From contig NZ_BAAAUX010000040.1 of NCBI RefSeq assembly GCF_039534165.1, forward strand, positions 26,623-90,622: a stretch of 64,000 bases of DNA, given 5' to 3'. Below are positions 40,144 through 48,351 of the stretch, in pieces (position 1 is the stretch's first letter; each line of letters begins with the position of its first letter). The notes beneath the pieces are model-generated. The model did no database searches. It was not told the origin of the DNA and worked only from the letters and a program-made list of their open reading frames with translations. This stretch comes from Saccharopolyspora_D taberi (lineage in GTDB: Bacteria > Actinomycetota > Actinomycetes > Mycobacteriales > Pseudonocardiaceae). The translations under genes and the position numbers were made by a program.

Positions 40144-41715
40144 TCAGACCTTGTTCAGGCCCGGCTTGCCGTCCTCGATCACGAACGAGGCCGCGGTCTC
40201 CACCGCGGCACCCTGCTTCGACACGTACGGCAGCACGCGGTAGTCCGCGCGCAGCTCACCCTCGGTGAACTTGGTGCGGATGTAGCCGCGCTGGTTGGCG
40301 TAGTAGCGGACGTGCGGGTTGTCGTTCAGGTAGCCCTTCTCCTTGTCGGTCAGCTGCGCCGAACCGTCGCCGCCGCTGGTGATCGACGTCGTGGTCAGCT
40401 CCGCGGCCACGGTCCTGCCGTCCGACTGGACGTCGTTGGCCCAGTGCGTGTGCACGTCACCGGTGAGCACGACCGGGTTGCGCGTCCTGGCCTGCTGCCA
40501 GCCCTGGATCACCCGCTGCCGCGAACCGACGTAGCCGTCCCAGGCGTCCGGGTTGTAGCCCTTGGCGTCGCCGTTGACGTAGTCGATCTCGGCGAACATG
40601 ACCTGCTGGCCCAGCACGTCCCAGCGGGCGTCGGAGGTCCGCAGGCCCTGGAGCAGCCAGCGCTCCTGCTCCGCGCCGGTCAGGCTGCGCTTCGGGTCCA
40701 GCCGCGCCGGGTCGTCGTTGGGGAACTTGTCGCCGCCGACCTGGTCGTCCCGGTACTGGCGGGTGTCGAGCATGTGGAACGTCGCCAGCCGGCCCCACCG
40801 CACCTGGCGGTGCAGCCGCAGGTCGATGCCCTGCGGGACCTGGGCGCGGCGCAGCGGCATGTTCTCGTAGTACGCCTGGAACGCGGCCTTGCGCCGCTCC
40901 AGGAAGTCCGGCTGCGGGATCTCCGGCTTCTCGTAGACCTCGTCGGCCCAGTTGTTGTCAAGCTCGTGGTCGTCCCACACCACGACCCACGGCGCGGCCG
41001 CGTGCGCGAACTGCAGGTCCGGGTCGCTCTTGTACTGCGCGTGCCGCTGCCGGTAGTTGGCCAGGGTGGTGGTCTCCGGCCCGGCGTGGTCGCGGATGTT
41101 CCCGCCGGGGATCTCGTACACCCCGGCCTTGTACTCGTAGTTGTAGTCGCCCAGGTGCAGCACCAGGTCGGGGTCCTCCTCCGCGAGGTGGCGGTAGGCG
41201 GTGAAGTAGCCGTGCTCGTACTGCGCGCAGGACGCGAACGCCATCGTCAGCTCGGTCATCGCGTCCGGCAACGGCGCGGTGCGGGTGCGCCCGGCCGGCG
41301 ACACGGTGCCCTCGGCGCGGAAGCGGTAGAAGTACTCGCGCCCCGGCCGCAGCCCGGTCAGCTCGACGTGCACGCTGTGCCCCAGCTCGGGCGCGGCCTG
41401 CGCCGAACCCCGCTGCACCACGCGGCTGAACTGCTCGTCCTCGGCGACCTCCCACTCCACCGGGAAGGTCTTGTTCGGCATCCCGCCCATGCCGTCCTCG
41501 GCGAGCGGGTCCGCCGCGAGGCGGGTCCAGAGCACCACGCCGTCCGGCGCCGGGTCGCCGGAGGCGACGCCGAGGGTGAACACCTCACCGCGACGGGCGA
41601 AGCCCGCGCCCTGCTGCGCGCCCGCGGGCAGCGCGCCCGCGACGGTCAGCGCGGCAGCGCCCGCGGCGGCGCCGCCGAGCAGCACGCTCCGGCGGGAGAC
41701 GGTGGAATCGGACAA
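40144..41715 (-). CDS. phoD: Tat-exported PhoD-type alkaline phosphatase
   Basis: 523 residues from TTG 41713-41715, with AGGAGGTCACC directly ahead. A twin-arginine signal (SRRSVLLGGAAAGAAALTVA) is followed by the N-terminal Fn3-like PhoD_N domain (GVASGDPAPDGVVLWTRL) and the metallophosphatase core: FASCAQYEHGYFTAYRHLAE, DLVLHLGDYNYEY, WDDHELDNNW and LTGDVHTHW, which hold the metal ligands. It releases phosphate from phosphodiesters outside the cell, usually under phosphate limitation; I see no clear Pho box. It is monocistronic, between the terminator at 40105-40137 and the ubiA operon. Confidence 0.94.
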   Translation of the reverse strand: MSDSTVSRRSVLLGGAAAGAAALTVAGALPAGAQQGAGFARRGEVFTLGVASGDPAPDGVVLWTRLAADPLAEDGMGGMPNKTFPVEWEVAEDEQFSRVVQRGSAQAAPELGHSVHVELTGLRPGREYFYRFRAEGTVSPAGRTRTAPLPDAMTELTMAFASCAQYEHGYFTAYRHLAEEDPDLVLHLGDYNYEYKAGVYEIPGGNIRDHAGPETTTLANYRQRHAQYKSDPDLQFAHAAAPWVVVWDDHELDNNWADEVYEKPEIPQPDFLERRKAAFQAYYENMPLRRAQVPQGIDLRLHRQVRWGRLATFHMLDTRQYRDDQVGGDKFPNDDPARLDPKRSLTGAEQERWLLQGLRTSDARWDVLGQQVMFAEIDYVNGDAKGYNPDAWDGYVGSRQRVIQGWQQARTRNPVVLTGDVHTHWANDVQSDGRTVAAELTTTSITSGGDGSAQLTDKEKGYLNDNPHVRYYANQRGYIRTKFTEGELRADYRVLPYVSKQGAAVETAASFVIEDGKPGLNKV

Positions 41716-41897
41716 GGTGACCTCCTAGTTCGGGAATCCCCACCCTTGCTCCGAACGGTGAAGGTCATCCGCCGACCGGGTGATCGTAAGGTGAATAGTT
41801 CTCGCGCGCCCGCCGGGTCATGCCGCTGCGAGCCCCTCCGCCGCAGCGCGTCGGCGCGGGCGCTCGTCGGCGCGCGGACGAAGTCCCGGAAACGCGA

Positions 41898-41932
41898 AGC
41901 GCCCCCGGCCGGAAGAACCGGCCGGGGGCGCT
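41898..41932 (-). terminator. Terminator of the glf-glfT2-PAP2-ubiA operon
   Basis: A perfect 15-bp GC-rich stem (AGCGCCCCCGGCCGG and its complement) with loop AAGAA lies 15 nt after the ubiA stop. The remainder of 41716-41946 holds no supported gene. In M. tuberculosis aftB follows ubiA; here transcription appears to stop. Confidence 0.88.
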
Positions 41933-41946
41933 CGTCGGAGTGCGGA

Positions 41947-43128
41947 CTACAGGTAGAACGCCAGGAACAGGCAGCCCGCGAGGATGACGCCGAGGACCAG
42001 CAGGACCTTGTCCTTCAGCGCGACTTCCTCCGGTTCGCCCGCGACGCCGCGGTCGACGTCGACGGCGTACCGCAGCATCGCGATCACGAACGGCACGATC
42101 GAGATCAGGCCCCAGCGGGACTGCTCGATCTCGCGGATGTCGTAGGCCCACAGGGCGTAGGACATGATCGTGATCGCCGCCGAGATCGCCCACACGAACC
42201 GCAGGTAGGACGGCGAGTACGCCTTCAGCGACTTGCGGATCTTGGCGCCGGTCTCCAGTGCCAGCTTCACCTCGGCGTAGCGCTTGCCCGCCACCATGAA
42301 CAGCGAGCCGAACGCGGTGACCAGCAGGAACCACTGCGAGATCGCCAGCTCGGCCGCGGCACCACCGGCCACCAGCCGCAGCAGGAAGCCGGACGCCACG
42401 ATGCACAGGTCGATCACCGGCTGGTGCTTGAGCCCGAAGCAGTAGCCGAGCTGGACGGCGATGTAGACCGCCATCACGATCACCAGCGGGTAGCTGATGA
42501 AGGCCGAGATCAGCAGTGATCCACCCAGCAGCCCCACCGCGACCACGTAGGCGATCGGCAGCGGGATCAGGCCCGCCGCGATCGGCCGGTTGCGCTTGGT
42601 CGGGTGCTGCCGGTCGGCCTCGACGTCGATCGCGTCGTTGATGAAGTAGATGCCCGAGGCGGCCATCGAGAAGACGACGAACGCGATGACCGCGTCCAGC
42701 AGGACGCCGGTCTCCAGCAGCCGGCCCGACGCGAACGGCGCGGCCAGCACCAGGACGTTCTTCACCCACTGCTTGGGGCGCAGTTCCTTGACCAGGCCGG
42801 TGACCAGGCCCGCGGGCGTGCCCGCCTTCGCGGTCACCTTCGCGTGGTAGGCGTCCGAGGACTTGTCCTTCGGGTCGTCGGAGACCTTCTCCGGCTCCGC
42901 TTCCAGGACCTCGTCCCCGAACTCGGAGCCGATCGTGCCCTCGGCGTCGGACTCGACCTCGGCCTTCGCCTCGGCCGCGCGGGCCGCGGCCTCCGAGTCC
43001 ACCTCGCCATTGCCCTCGGCCCTGTTCGCCACCTGGCCGTTGGTCCCGGCCCTGTCGGTGGCGTCGGCCCCGCCGTCGGTCTCCGGTTTCGAGACCGCCT
43101 CGGCGTCGGTTTCCTTGTTCTCAGCCAC
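41947..43128 (-). CDS. ubiA: Decaprenyl-phosphate phosphoribosyltransferase UbiA, with acidic N-terminal extension
   Basis: 393 residues from GTG 43126-43128 (GGAGGAACC upstream). The C-terminal 300 residues are a UbiA prenyltransferase with about nine spans. The magnesium/diphosphate motif is NDAIDVEADRQHP near 165, followed by KRNRPIAAGL, with a second acidic-basic motif near GKRYAEVK. It transfers 5-phosphoribose from PRPP to decaprenyl phosphate, the first committed arabinan step (Rv3806c). About 95 extra N-terminal residues, acidic and low-complexity (DSEAAARAAEAKAEVESDAE), are absent from the roughly 300-residue mycobacterial enzyme. It overlaps the PAP2 gene by 8 nt. Confidence 0.93.
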   Translation of the reverse strand: MAENKETDAEAVSKPETDGGADATDRAGTNGQVANRAEGNGEVDSEAAARAAEAKAEVESDAEGTIGSEFGDEVLEAEPEKVSDDPKDKSSDAYHAKVTAKAGTPAGLVTGLVKELRPKQWVKNVLVLAAPFASGRLLETGVLLDAVIAFVVFSMAASGIYFINDAIDVEADRQHPTKRNRPIAAGLIPLPIAYVVAVGLLGGSLLISAFISYPLVIVMAVYIAVQLGYCFGLKHQPVIDLCIVASGFLLRLVAGGAAAELAISQWFLLVTAFGSLFMVAGKRYAEVKLALETGAKIRKSLKAYSPSYLRFVWAISAAITIMSYALWAYDIREIEQSRWGLISIVPFVIAMLRYAVDVDRGVAGEPEEVALKDKVLLVLGVILAGCLFLAFYL

Positions 43129-43693
43129 GGTTCCTCCGCCGTCTCATGAATCGCCGCACGCCCCACGCCACGACACCGCCCAGCGCGGAACCGGCGACCA
43201 CATCGCTCGGATAATGAACCCCCAGGACAAGCCGGCTGACCATCATCGGCGGCACCAGCGCCGGGGTCAGCCTCTTCCCCGTCAGCCCGCCGTAGAGCAC
43301 CGCGGCGGCCGTCGTGGACGTCGCGTGCGAGGACGGGAAGCTCAGCTGGCTCGGCGTACCGACCAGCACCTCGACGCCCGGGTCGGCGGGGCGGCGGCGC
43401 CGCACCACCCGCTTGACGCCGATGGACGCGCCGTGCGCGAGGGCGACGCCCGCGGCGGCGGTGATCCACTCACCGCGGCGCTTGCGGTCGACCAACGCGC
43501 CGATCGCGCCGATGGCCAGCCAGCCGCCCGCGTGCTCGCCGAACAGCGACATCGCCCGCGCGGTCTTCACCACCGGCGGCTTGGCCAGGACGCTCTGCAC
43601 CTTGCGCAGCGCGACGGTCTCCGGGGTGACCGCCGACGTCTCCTCGTCGGTCTGTGCGGACTCCGGCGCGGGAGTCGTCAGGTCTGCGGACAC
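43121..43693 (-). CDS. PAP2 phosphatase for decaprenylphosphoryl-5-phosphoribose (Rv3807c-like)
   Basis: 190 residues from GTG 43691-43693, preceded by GGAGACAAC; a longer start at 43756 would overlap glfT2. The three PAP2 motifs are present: KRVVRRRRPADPG, SFPSSHATSTTAAA and SRLVLGVHYPSDVVAG with the catalytic His residues. It should remove the 5-phosphate from the UbiA product to give decaprenyl-phosphoryl-ribose for DprE1. The acidic N-terminus (TTPAPESAQTDEETSAVTPE) is disordered. It lies 28 nt after glfT2 and overlaps ubiA. Confidence 0.88.
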   Translation of the reverse strand: MSADLTTPAPESAQTDEETSAVTPETVALRKVQSVLAKPPVVKTARAMSLFGEHAGGWLAIGAIGALVDRKRRGEWITAAAGVALAHGASIGVKRVVRRRRPADPGVEVLVGTPSQLSFPSSHATSTTAAAVLYGGLTGKRLTPALVPPMMVSRLVLGVHYPSDVVAGSALGGVVAWGVRRFMRRRRNRG

Positions 43694-43721
43694 GTTGTCT
43701 CCGGTGTTCGGGGCTGTCTGG

Positions 43722-45686
43722 TCACTTGTCGAAGACCTGCTTCCAGGACTCGGCACTGGTCAGGTCGGGAAGCGCGGCGCGGTACGCCGCCCGCAGCCGC
43801 GGCCACTCGCGGCCCAGCCTGCGGTAGGCCGCCAGGGCGCGGACGCCGAGCTTGCGGAACTCCTCCGGGTCGCGGCGCCGGAACGCGACGCCGCTGCCGT
43901 CGGCGTTGGACACCGTGGCGCTGTCGAGGTTGCCGAGCAGGAACCAGCGGGCGCTGTTCGCGGGCACGTTCAGCTGCGGCCGCTCGGCGGCCTCCCTGGT
44001 CGGTTCCTTGAGGTTGTGCAGCAGCGCCTTGGAGGCGCGCGCCGCGATCACCGCCGGGTTCACCGGCGGCTTGAGCAGGCCCTCCGCCATGACCGGGTCG
44101 GCCGACGGCGGCGGGAACTCCCGCGCCGACGGGACGGTCTTGGCGTCGTCGTAGTCCTTGCGCAGCTCGCGGACCTCGGGCAGCGCCGAGCGCAGCGTCT
44201 CGAACAGGCCCTCCGGACCGGACATGAAGTCCTCCAGGGCCTTGAGCTGCACCGCGACCGTCGAGTACTCCATCGACAGCAGGTGCCGCAGGGTGAGCTT
44301 CAGGCCCTGCTTGACGATCGGGACCTTCACCTCGTCCGGGCTGTGCAGGGCGGCGAGGATCAGCCGGTTGCGGGTGTGGAAGTAGGCGGTCCAGTCCGTG
44401 GCGTCGTTCTTGTCCGTCCACGGCATGTGCCAGATCGCCGCACCCGGCAGCGTCACCGTCGGGTAGCCGTGCTCGCCCGCGCGCAGCGAGTACTCGGAGT
44501 CGTCGTGCTTGATGAACAGCGGCAGCGGCAGCCCGGTGCGCTCGATGACCTCGCGCGGGATCAGGCACATCCACCAGCCGTTGTAGGTGGAGTGGATGCG
44601 CTGGTGCAGCTTCTTGCTCTTGCGCAGCGGCTTCTTGGCGAAGTCGTGGTCGGTGACCGCGCCCGGCGCGGCCCGCCACACCGCCGCCCCGAGGTCGACG
44701 ACCTCGCCCATGGTGTGCAGCCGCGAGCGGGCCTGCAGGTTGAGCATCTGGCCGCCGACGATCACCGGGTTGGTGGCGGCGCGGGCGAAGGCGTTGAGCC
44801 GCAGCACGCCGTCCGGTTCCAGCGCGATGTCGTCGTCGATGACCAGGACCTGCTCGGCGTCGGTGTTGTAGACGCCCTCGTACATGACGCGGGTGAACCC
44901 GCCGGAGCCGCCGAGGTTGTCCTGCTCGACGACCTGCAGCTTGTCGCCGATCCGGCGGGCGGCCTCGTCGAAGCCCTCGGTGTCGCGGATCTTCTGCGGC
45001 CCCTGGTCGGCCACGACGACCTTCTCCACGACCGCCATGACCTGCGGGTCCTCGCCCAGCGTCTGGAGCGCGGTCACGCAGTCGGCCGGGCGGATCGTGG
45101 TGGTGCCGACGACCACCTTCTGCCTGGGCAGCGGGGTGTCGGTGGTCCAGGCGCCCTCGTCGATCTCCAGCGCGGCGTCGTTGGTGAACACGTCGAACCA
45201 GATCCAGCCGCCGTCCTCGAACGGCGCCAGCGACACCCGGAACTCCAGCGAGGTCCAGCCGTCGGGGCTGCTCACCGGCGTGCCCTGGAGGTGCACGCTG
45301 TCGCCGTTGGGCTTGGAGCGGTAGACGTCGAGCCTGCCGGACCCCCGGACCTTCAGCCGCAGCACGACCTCGCCGACCTCGGTCCAGCGCTTCCAGTAGC
45401 TGGCCGGGAAGGCGTTGAAGTAGGAGGCGAAGGAGATCTTGCTGTGCGCGGGCACCCGGACGTGGCGGCGGGAGACCACGGTGGCGGCGCTGGCGAGCAC
45501 CTCCGGCTCGTCGATGTAGAGCGTCCGCACGTCCAGCGGGTCCTCGTCGCGCGGGAAGACCACGCGCTGGAGCACCTGCTCGGCGGGCACCTCGGTGCCG
45601 CCGGTGCGCACCGACGTGACGTCGCTGAGCTTGCTCTCGCCCGCCGCCTGCTGCGCGGGTGCCTCGTTGGGGGTCCGGTCTGGCAC
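43722..45686 (-). CDS. glfT2: Bifunctional galactofuranosyltransferase GlfT2
   Basis: 654 residues, the usual length. It polymerises the galactan with alternating beta-1,5 and beta-1,6 Galf from UDP-Galf on the inner membrane face. An N-terminal beta-sandwich (LRLKVRGSGRLDVYRSKPNG) is followed by the GT-A domain with VLVIDDDIALEPDG near 282 (metal-binding DDD), GWWMCLIPREVIERTG and FIKHDDSEYSLRAGEHG near 393 (catalytic DDSE), then a helical C-terminal domain. The start is GTG 45684-45686, one base after the glf stop, with GGAGGAC inside glf. Confidence 0.95.
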   Translation of the reverse strand: MPDRTPNEAPAQQAAGESKLSDVTSVRTGGTEVPAEQVLQRVVFPRDEDPLDVRTLYIDEPEVLASAATVVSRRHVRVPAHSKISFASYFNAFPASYWKRWTEVGEVVLRLKVRGSGRLDVYRSKPNGDSVHLQGTPVSSPDGWTSLEFRVSLAPFEDGGWIWFDVFTNDAALEIDEGAWTTDTPLPRQKVVVGTTTIRPADCVTALQTLGEDPQVMAVVEKVVVADQGPQKIRDTEGFDEAARRIGDKLQVVEQDNLGGSGGFTRVMYEGVYNTDAEQVLVIDDDIALEPDGVLRLNAFARAATNPVIVGGQMLNLQARSRLHTMGEVVDLGAAVWRAAPGAVTDHDFAKKPLRKSKKLHQRIHSTYNGWWMCLIPREVIERTGLPLPLFIKHDDSEYSLRAGEHGYPTVTLPGAAIWHMPWTDKNDATDWTAYFHTRNRLILAALHSPDEVKVPIVKQGLKLTLRHLLSMEYSTVAVQLKALEDFMSGPEGLFETLRSALPEVRELRKDYDDAKTVPSAREFPPPSADPVMAEGLLKPPVNPAVIAARASKALLHNLKEPTREAAERPQLNVPANSARWFLLGNLDSATVSNADGSGVAFRRRDPEEFRKLGVRALAAYRRLGREWPRLRAAYRAALPDLTSAESWKQVFDK

Positions 45687-45687
45687 G

Positions 45688-46872
45688 TCAGTCCTCCAGG
45701 GAGCCGTCCAGCGAACGACCCTCGGTGAAATAGGGGGCGATCTTGTTGTCGAACATGCTCAGCGCCGAACCGATCGCCATGTGCATGTCCAGGTACTTGT
45801 AGGTGCCCAGGCGCCCGCCGAAGACGACCTTGCGGTCCTTGGCCTCCTGCTTGGCCAGCTCGCGGTAGGCCGTCAGCTTCTCCCGGTCCTCCGGCGTGTT
45901 GATCGGGTAGTACGGCTCGTCGCCGGTCTTGGCGAACCGCGAGTACTCCCGCACCACGACGGTCTTGTCCTTCGGGTACTTCCGCTCGGGGTGGAAGTGC
46001 CGGAACTCGTGGATCCGGGTGTAGGGCACCTCCTCGTCGGCGTAGTTCATCACCGACGTGCCCTGGAAGTCACCGGTGGGCAGGACCTCGGTCTCGAAGT
46101 CCAGGGTCCGCCAGCCCAGCTCGCCCTCGGAGTAGTCGAAGTACTGGTCCAGCGGCCCGGTGTAGACGACCGGGACCTGGGGCAGGTCACCGCGCACGTC
46201 GAAGTAGTCCGTGCTGAGCCGAACGTCGATGTTCGGGTGCTCGGCCATCTTCTCCAACCACGCGGTGTAGCCGTCGACCGGCAGGCCCTCGTAGGCGTCG
46301 TTGAAGTACCGGTTGTTGAAGTTGTAGCGGACGGGCAGGCGGGTGATGTTCGCCGCGGGCAGTTCCTTGGGGTCGGTCTGCCACTGCTTGGCCGTGTACC
46401 CGCGGATGAACGCCTCGTAGAGCGGGCGTCCGACCAGCGAGATCGCCTTCTCCTCGAGGTTCTTCGCGCGGGCGGTGTCGATCTCCGCCGCCTGCTCCGC
46501 GACCAGCGCCCTGGCCTCGTCCGGGGTGAACGCGCGGCCGAAGAACTGGCAGAGCAGGCCCAAGTTCATCGGGAACGAGTAAATCTGGCCCTGATACTTG
46601 GTGAACACCCGATGCTGGTAATCGGTGAATTCCGTGAACTGGTTCACGTAGTCCCACACCCGCTTGTTGGAAGTGTGGAACAGGTGGGCGCCGTAGCGGT
46701 GCACCTCGATCCCGGTTTCCGGTTCCGCCTCGGAATAGGCGTTACCGCCGATGTGGTCACGTCGGTCCAGCACCAGCACCCGCTTGTCGAGCTGGGTTGC
46801 GGTGCGCTCTGCGATCGTCAGGCCGAAGAATCCGGAACCCACAACGATCAGGTCATAGCCTGCGAAGCTCAC
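45688..46872 (-). CDS. glf: UDP-galactopyranose mutase Glf
   Basis: 394 residues from GTG 46870-46872. Flavoenzyme converting UDP-Galp to UDP-Galf, the donor for GlfT1 and GlfT2. The dinucleotide motif is YDLIVVGSGFFGLTIAER, followed by DRRDHIGGNAYSE. The substrate region has HRYGAHLFHTSNKRVWDYV, and the mobile-loop and active-site region includes RLPVRYNFNNRYFND. The C-terminal GRLGTYKYLDMHMAIGSAL is typical. It is first of the glf-glfT2-PAP2-ubiA operon, with a leaderless promoter. Larger in-frame upstream sequence is non-coding. Confidence 0.95.
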   Translation of the reverse strand: MSFAGYDLIVVGSGFFGLTIAERTATQLDKRVLVLDRRDHIGGNAYSEAEPETGIEVHRYGAHLFHTSNKRVWDYVNQFTEFTDYQHRVFTKYQGQIYSFPMNLGLLCQFFGRAFTPDEARALVAEQAAEIDTARAKNLEEKAISLVGRPLYEAFIRGYTAKQWQTDPKELPAANITRLPVRYNFNNRYFNDAYEGLPVDGYTAWLEKMAEHPNIDVRLSTDYFDVRGDLPQVPVVYTGPLDQYFDYSEGELGWRTLDFETEVLPTGDFQGTSVMNYADEEVPYTRIHEFRHFHPERKYPKDKTVVVREYSRFAKTGDEPYYPINTPEDREKLTAYRELAKQEAKDRKVVFGGRLGTYKYLDMHMAIGSALSMFDNKIAPYFTEGRSLDGSLED

Positions 46873-46880
46873 AGTCGACG

Positions 46881-46886
46881 AGGGTA
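46881..46886 (-). promoter_or_regulatory. TACCCT -10 element of the glf operon
   Basis: On the minus strand TACCCT ends 8 nt before GTG 46872, so the transcript would have a leader of about 2 nt. The region 46887-47184 up to the divergent GT87 gene holds no other gene; TAGCAT at 47092-47097 is a possible plus-strand -10. Confidence 0.5.
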
Positions 46887-47184
46887 GCGGGGACGAACGG
46901 CCGCCCCGAAACCGCGTTGACGTTAGGACGCACATCCCGCTACGTGGCGTGTTGAGATCGACCCCTTCCCCGTCTTTTCGCTGGCCAAGAGGCCGCGAGT
47001 AACCACGTCGGGTGATCTGGGAAACACGTTTCGAAGCGGAATGATCACTCATCTCCGGCCGAAGGGTGACCCTCCGGCGAGTCGGGTTCGGTAGCATCGG
47101 GCCCGCCGACGAACCGCCTGCCACCAGGCGCGAAACATCGTGATCGGCGCTGCTGGGCTCCAACTCTGGGACGGTGGTCGAGGC

Positions 47185-48294
47185 GTGACCCGGACACGCG
47201 ATCGTTATCTGCTCGTCGCTGCGATCGTCGTCCAACTGATGGCGATCTGGTTCGTGCACTGGATCGACACCCGCGGGTACATGGACACCGACATCTACCG
47301 GCTCGGCGCCCGCGCGTGGCTGCTGGGCAACGAGGTGTTCGGCGACGACCTCACCCCGGAGACGCCGGACACCGCGACCCTGCCGTTCATCTACCCGCCG
47401 TTCGCGGCGCTGCTGTTCGTGCCGCTCGCGTGGATGTCGTCGGACGCCGCCGTGGTGACCGTGGCGGTGTGCTCGCACCTGGCGATCCTGGTCACGGCGT
47501 ACTCGCTGGCGCGCTCGTCGCCGTACCTCGCGCCGCGCGCCGGCCAGGTGGCGGTGGCCACCGGGATGCTGATGCCGCTGATCACGCTGGTGGAACCGGC
47601 CAGGGAGACGATCAACTACGGGCAGATCAACCTGGTGCTGATGGCGCTGGTCGCGGCCGACTGCCTGCTGCCGCGCACGCCGTGGCCGCGCGGCCTGCTG
47701 GCCGCGCCGCGGGACTCGGCGGACTGGTGGCTGGACAAGATGCTGGAGACCGGCAACGACTTCGGCACCGTCTACGCGGGCAACCTCACCCTGCGCAGCC
47801 TGCTGGCCAAGCAGGAGCTGACCGGGTTCGCGCTGAACTCGCTGTGGATCATCGGATCCGCGGTGCTGCTGGCGCTCGCGGTCCTGGGCATCCGCTACGC
47901 CCTGCGGGTGCGCAACGTCCCGCTGGCGCTGATGATCAACGCGGTCCTGGTGCTGCTGGTCTCGCCGATCTCCTGGTCGCACCACTGGGTGTGGGCGGCG
48001 CCCGCGCTGGGCCTGCTGTTCGCGATGGCGGTGCGGCACCGCTGGTACGGCGTGCTGCTCGTGCTGGGGCTGGCCCTGGTCACGGTGCTGATCGGCCCGC
48101 AGTGGTACCTGCCGTACACCGACGACAAGGAACTGGACTGGACGTTCTCGCAGCAGATCGTCGGCAACGCCTACACCCTGTTCGGCATCGGTTTCCTGAT
48201 CGCCGCGGCGGTCGCGCACTTCCGGCTGCACCCGCCGGTCGACCCGCCGCCCGCGCCGGCGCGCGAGGGTCACCCGACCAGCGCAGCGACCTGA
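47185..48294 (+). CDS. GT87 glycosyltransferase with an apparent in-frame internal deletion
   Basis: 369 residues from GTG 47185 (an in-frame GTG at 47140 is possible). GT-C protein of the PimE/Rv2181 family with YMDTDIYRLGARAWLLGNEV near 38, FIYPPFAALLFVPLAW, TINYGQINLVLMALVAADCL and SPISWSHHWVWAAPALG. After TPWPRGLL, however, it runs straight into AAPRDSADWWLDKMLETGND. The other GT87 protein here, and the family in general, have about 42 more residues at this point, including the conserved AVAIKLTPAAFLLFFLL stretch and two spans. The reading frame is intact. It may be a real deletion, with changed topology, or an assembly collapse. Confidence 0.75.
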   Translation: MTRTRDRYLLVAAIVVQLMAIWFVHWIDTRGYMDTDIYRLGARAWLLGNEVFGDDLTPETPDTATLPFIYPPFAALLFVPLAWMSSDAAVVTVAVCSHLAILVTAYSLARSSPYLAPRAGQVAVATGMLMPLITLVEPARETINYGQINLVLMALVAADCLLPRTPWPRGLLAAPRDSADWWLDKMLETGNDFGTVYAGNLTLRSLLAKQELTGFALNSLWIIGSAVLLALAVLGIRYALRVRNVPLALMINAVLVLLVSPISWSHHWVWAAPALGLLFAMAVRHRWYGVLLVLGLALVTVLIGPQWYLPYTDDKELDWTFSQQIVGNAYTLFGIGFLIAAAVAHFRLHPPVDPPPAPAREGHPTSAAT

Positions 48295-48351
48295 GCGCCG
48301 TCCGGGCCGGGCCCGGATACTCGGTTGCCGACCTTCCGGGGAGGTGCCGAC

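Noticed and set aside
46873..48273. Long upstream extension of the glf reading frame
   Set aside because: The flavin motif starts right after GTG 46872, the extension is antisense to the GT87 gene, and a -10 element lies at 46881-46886.
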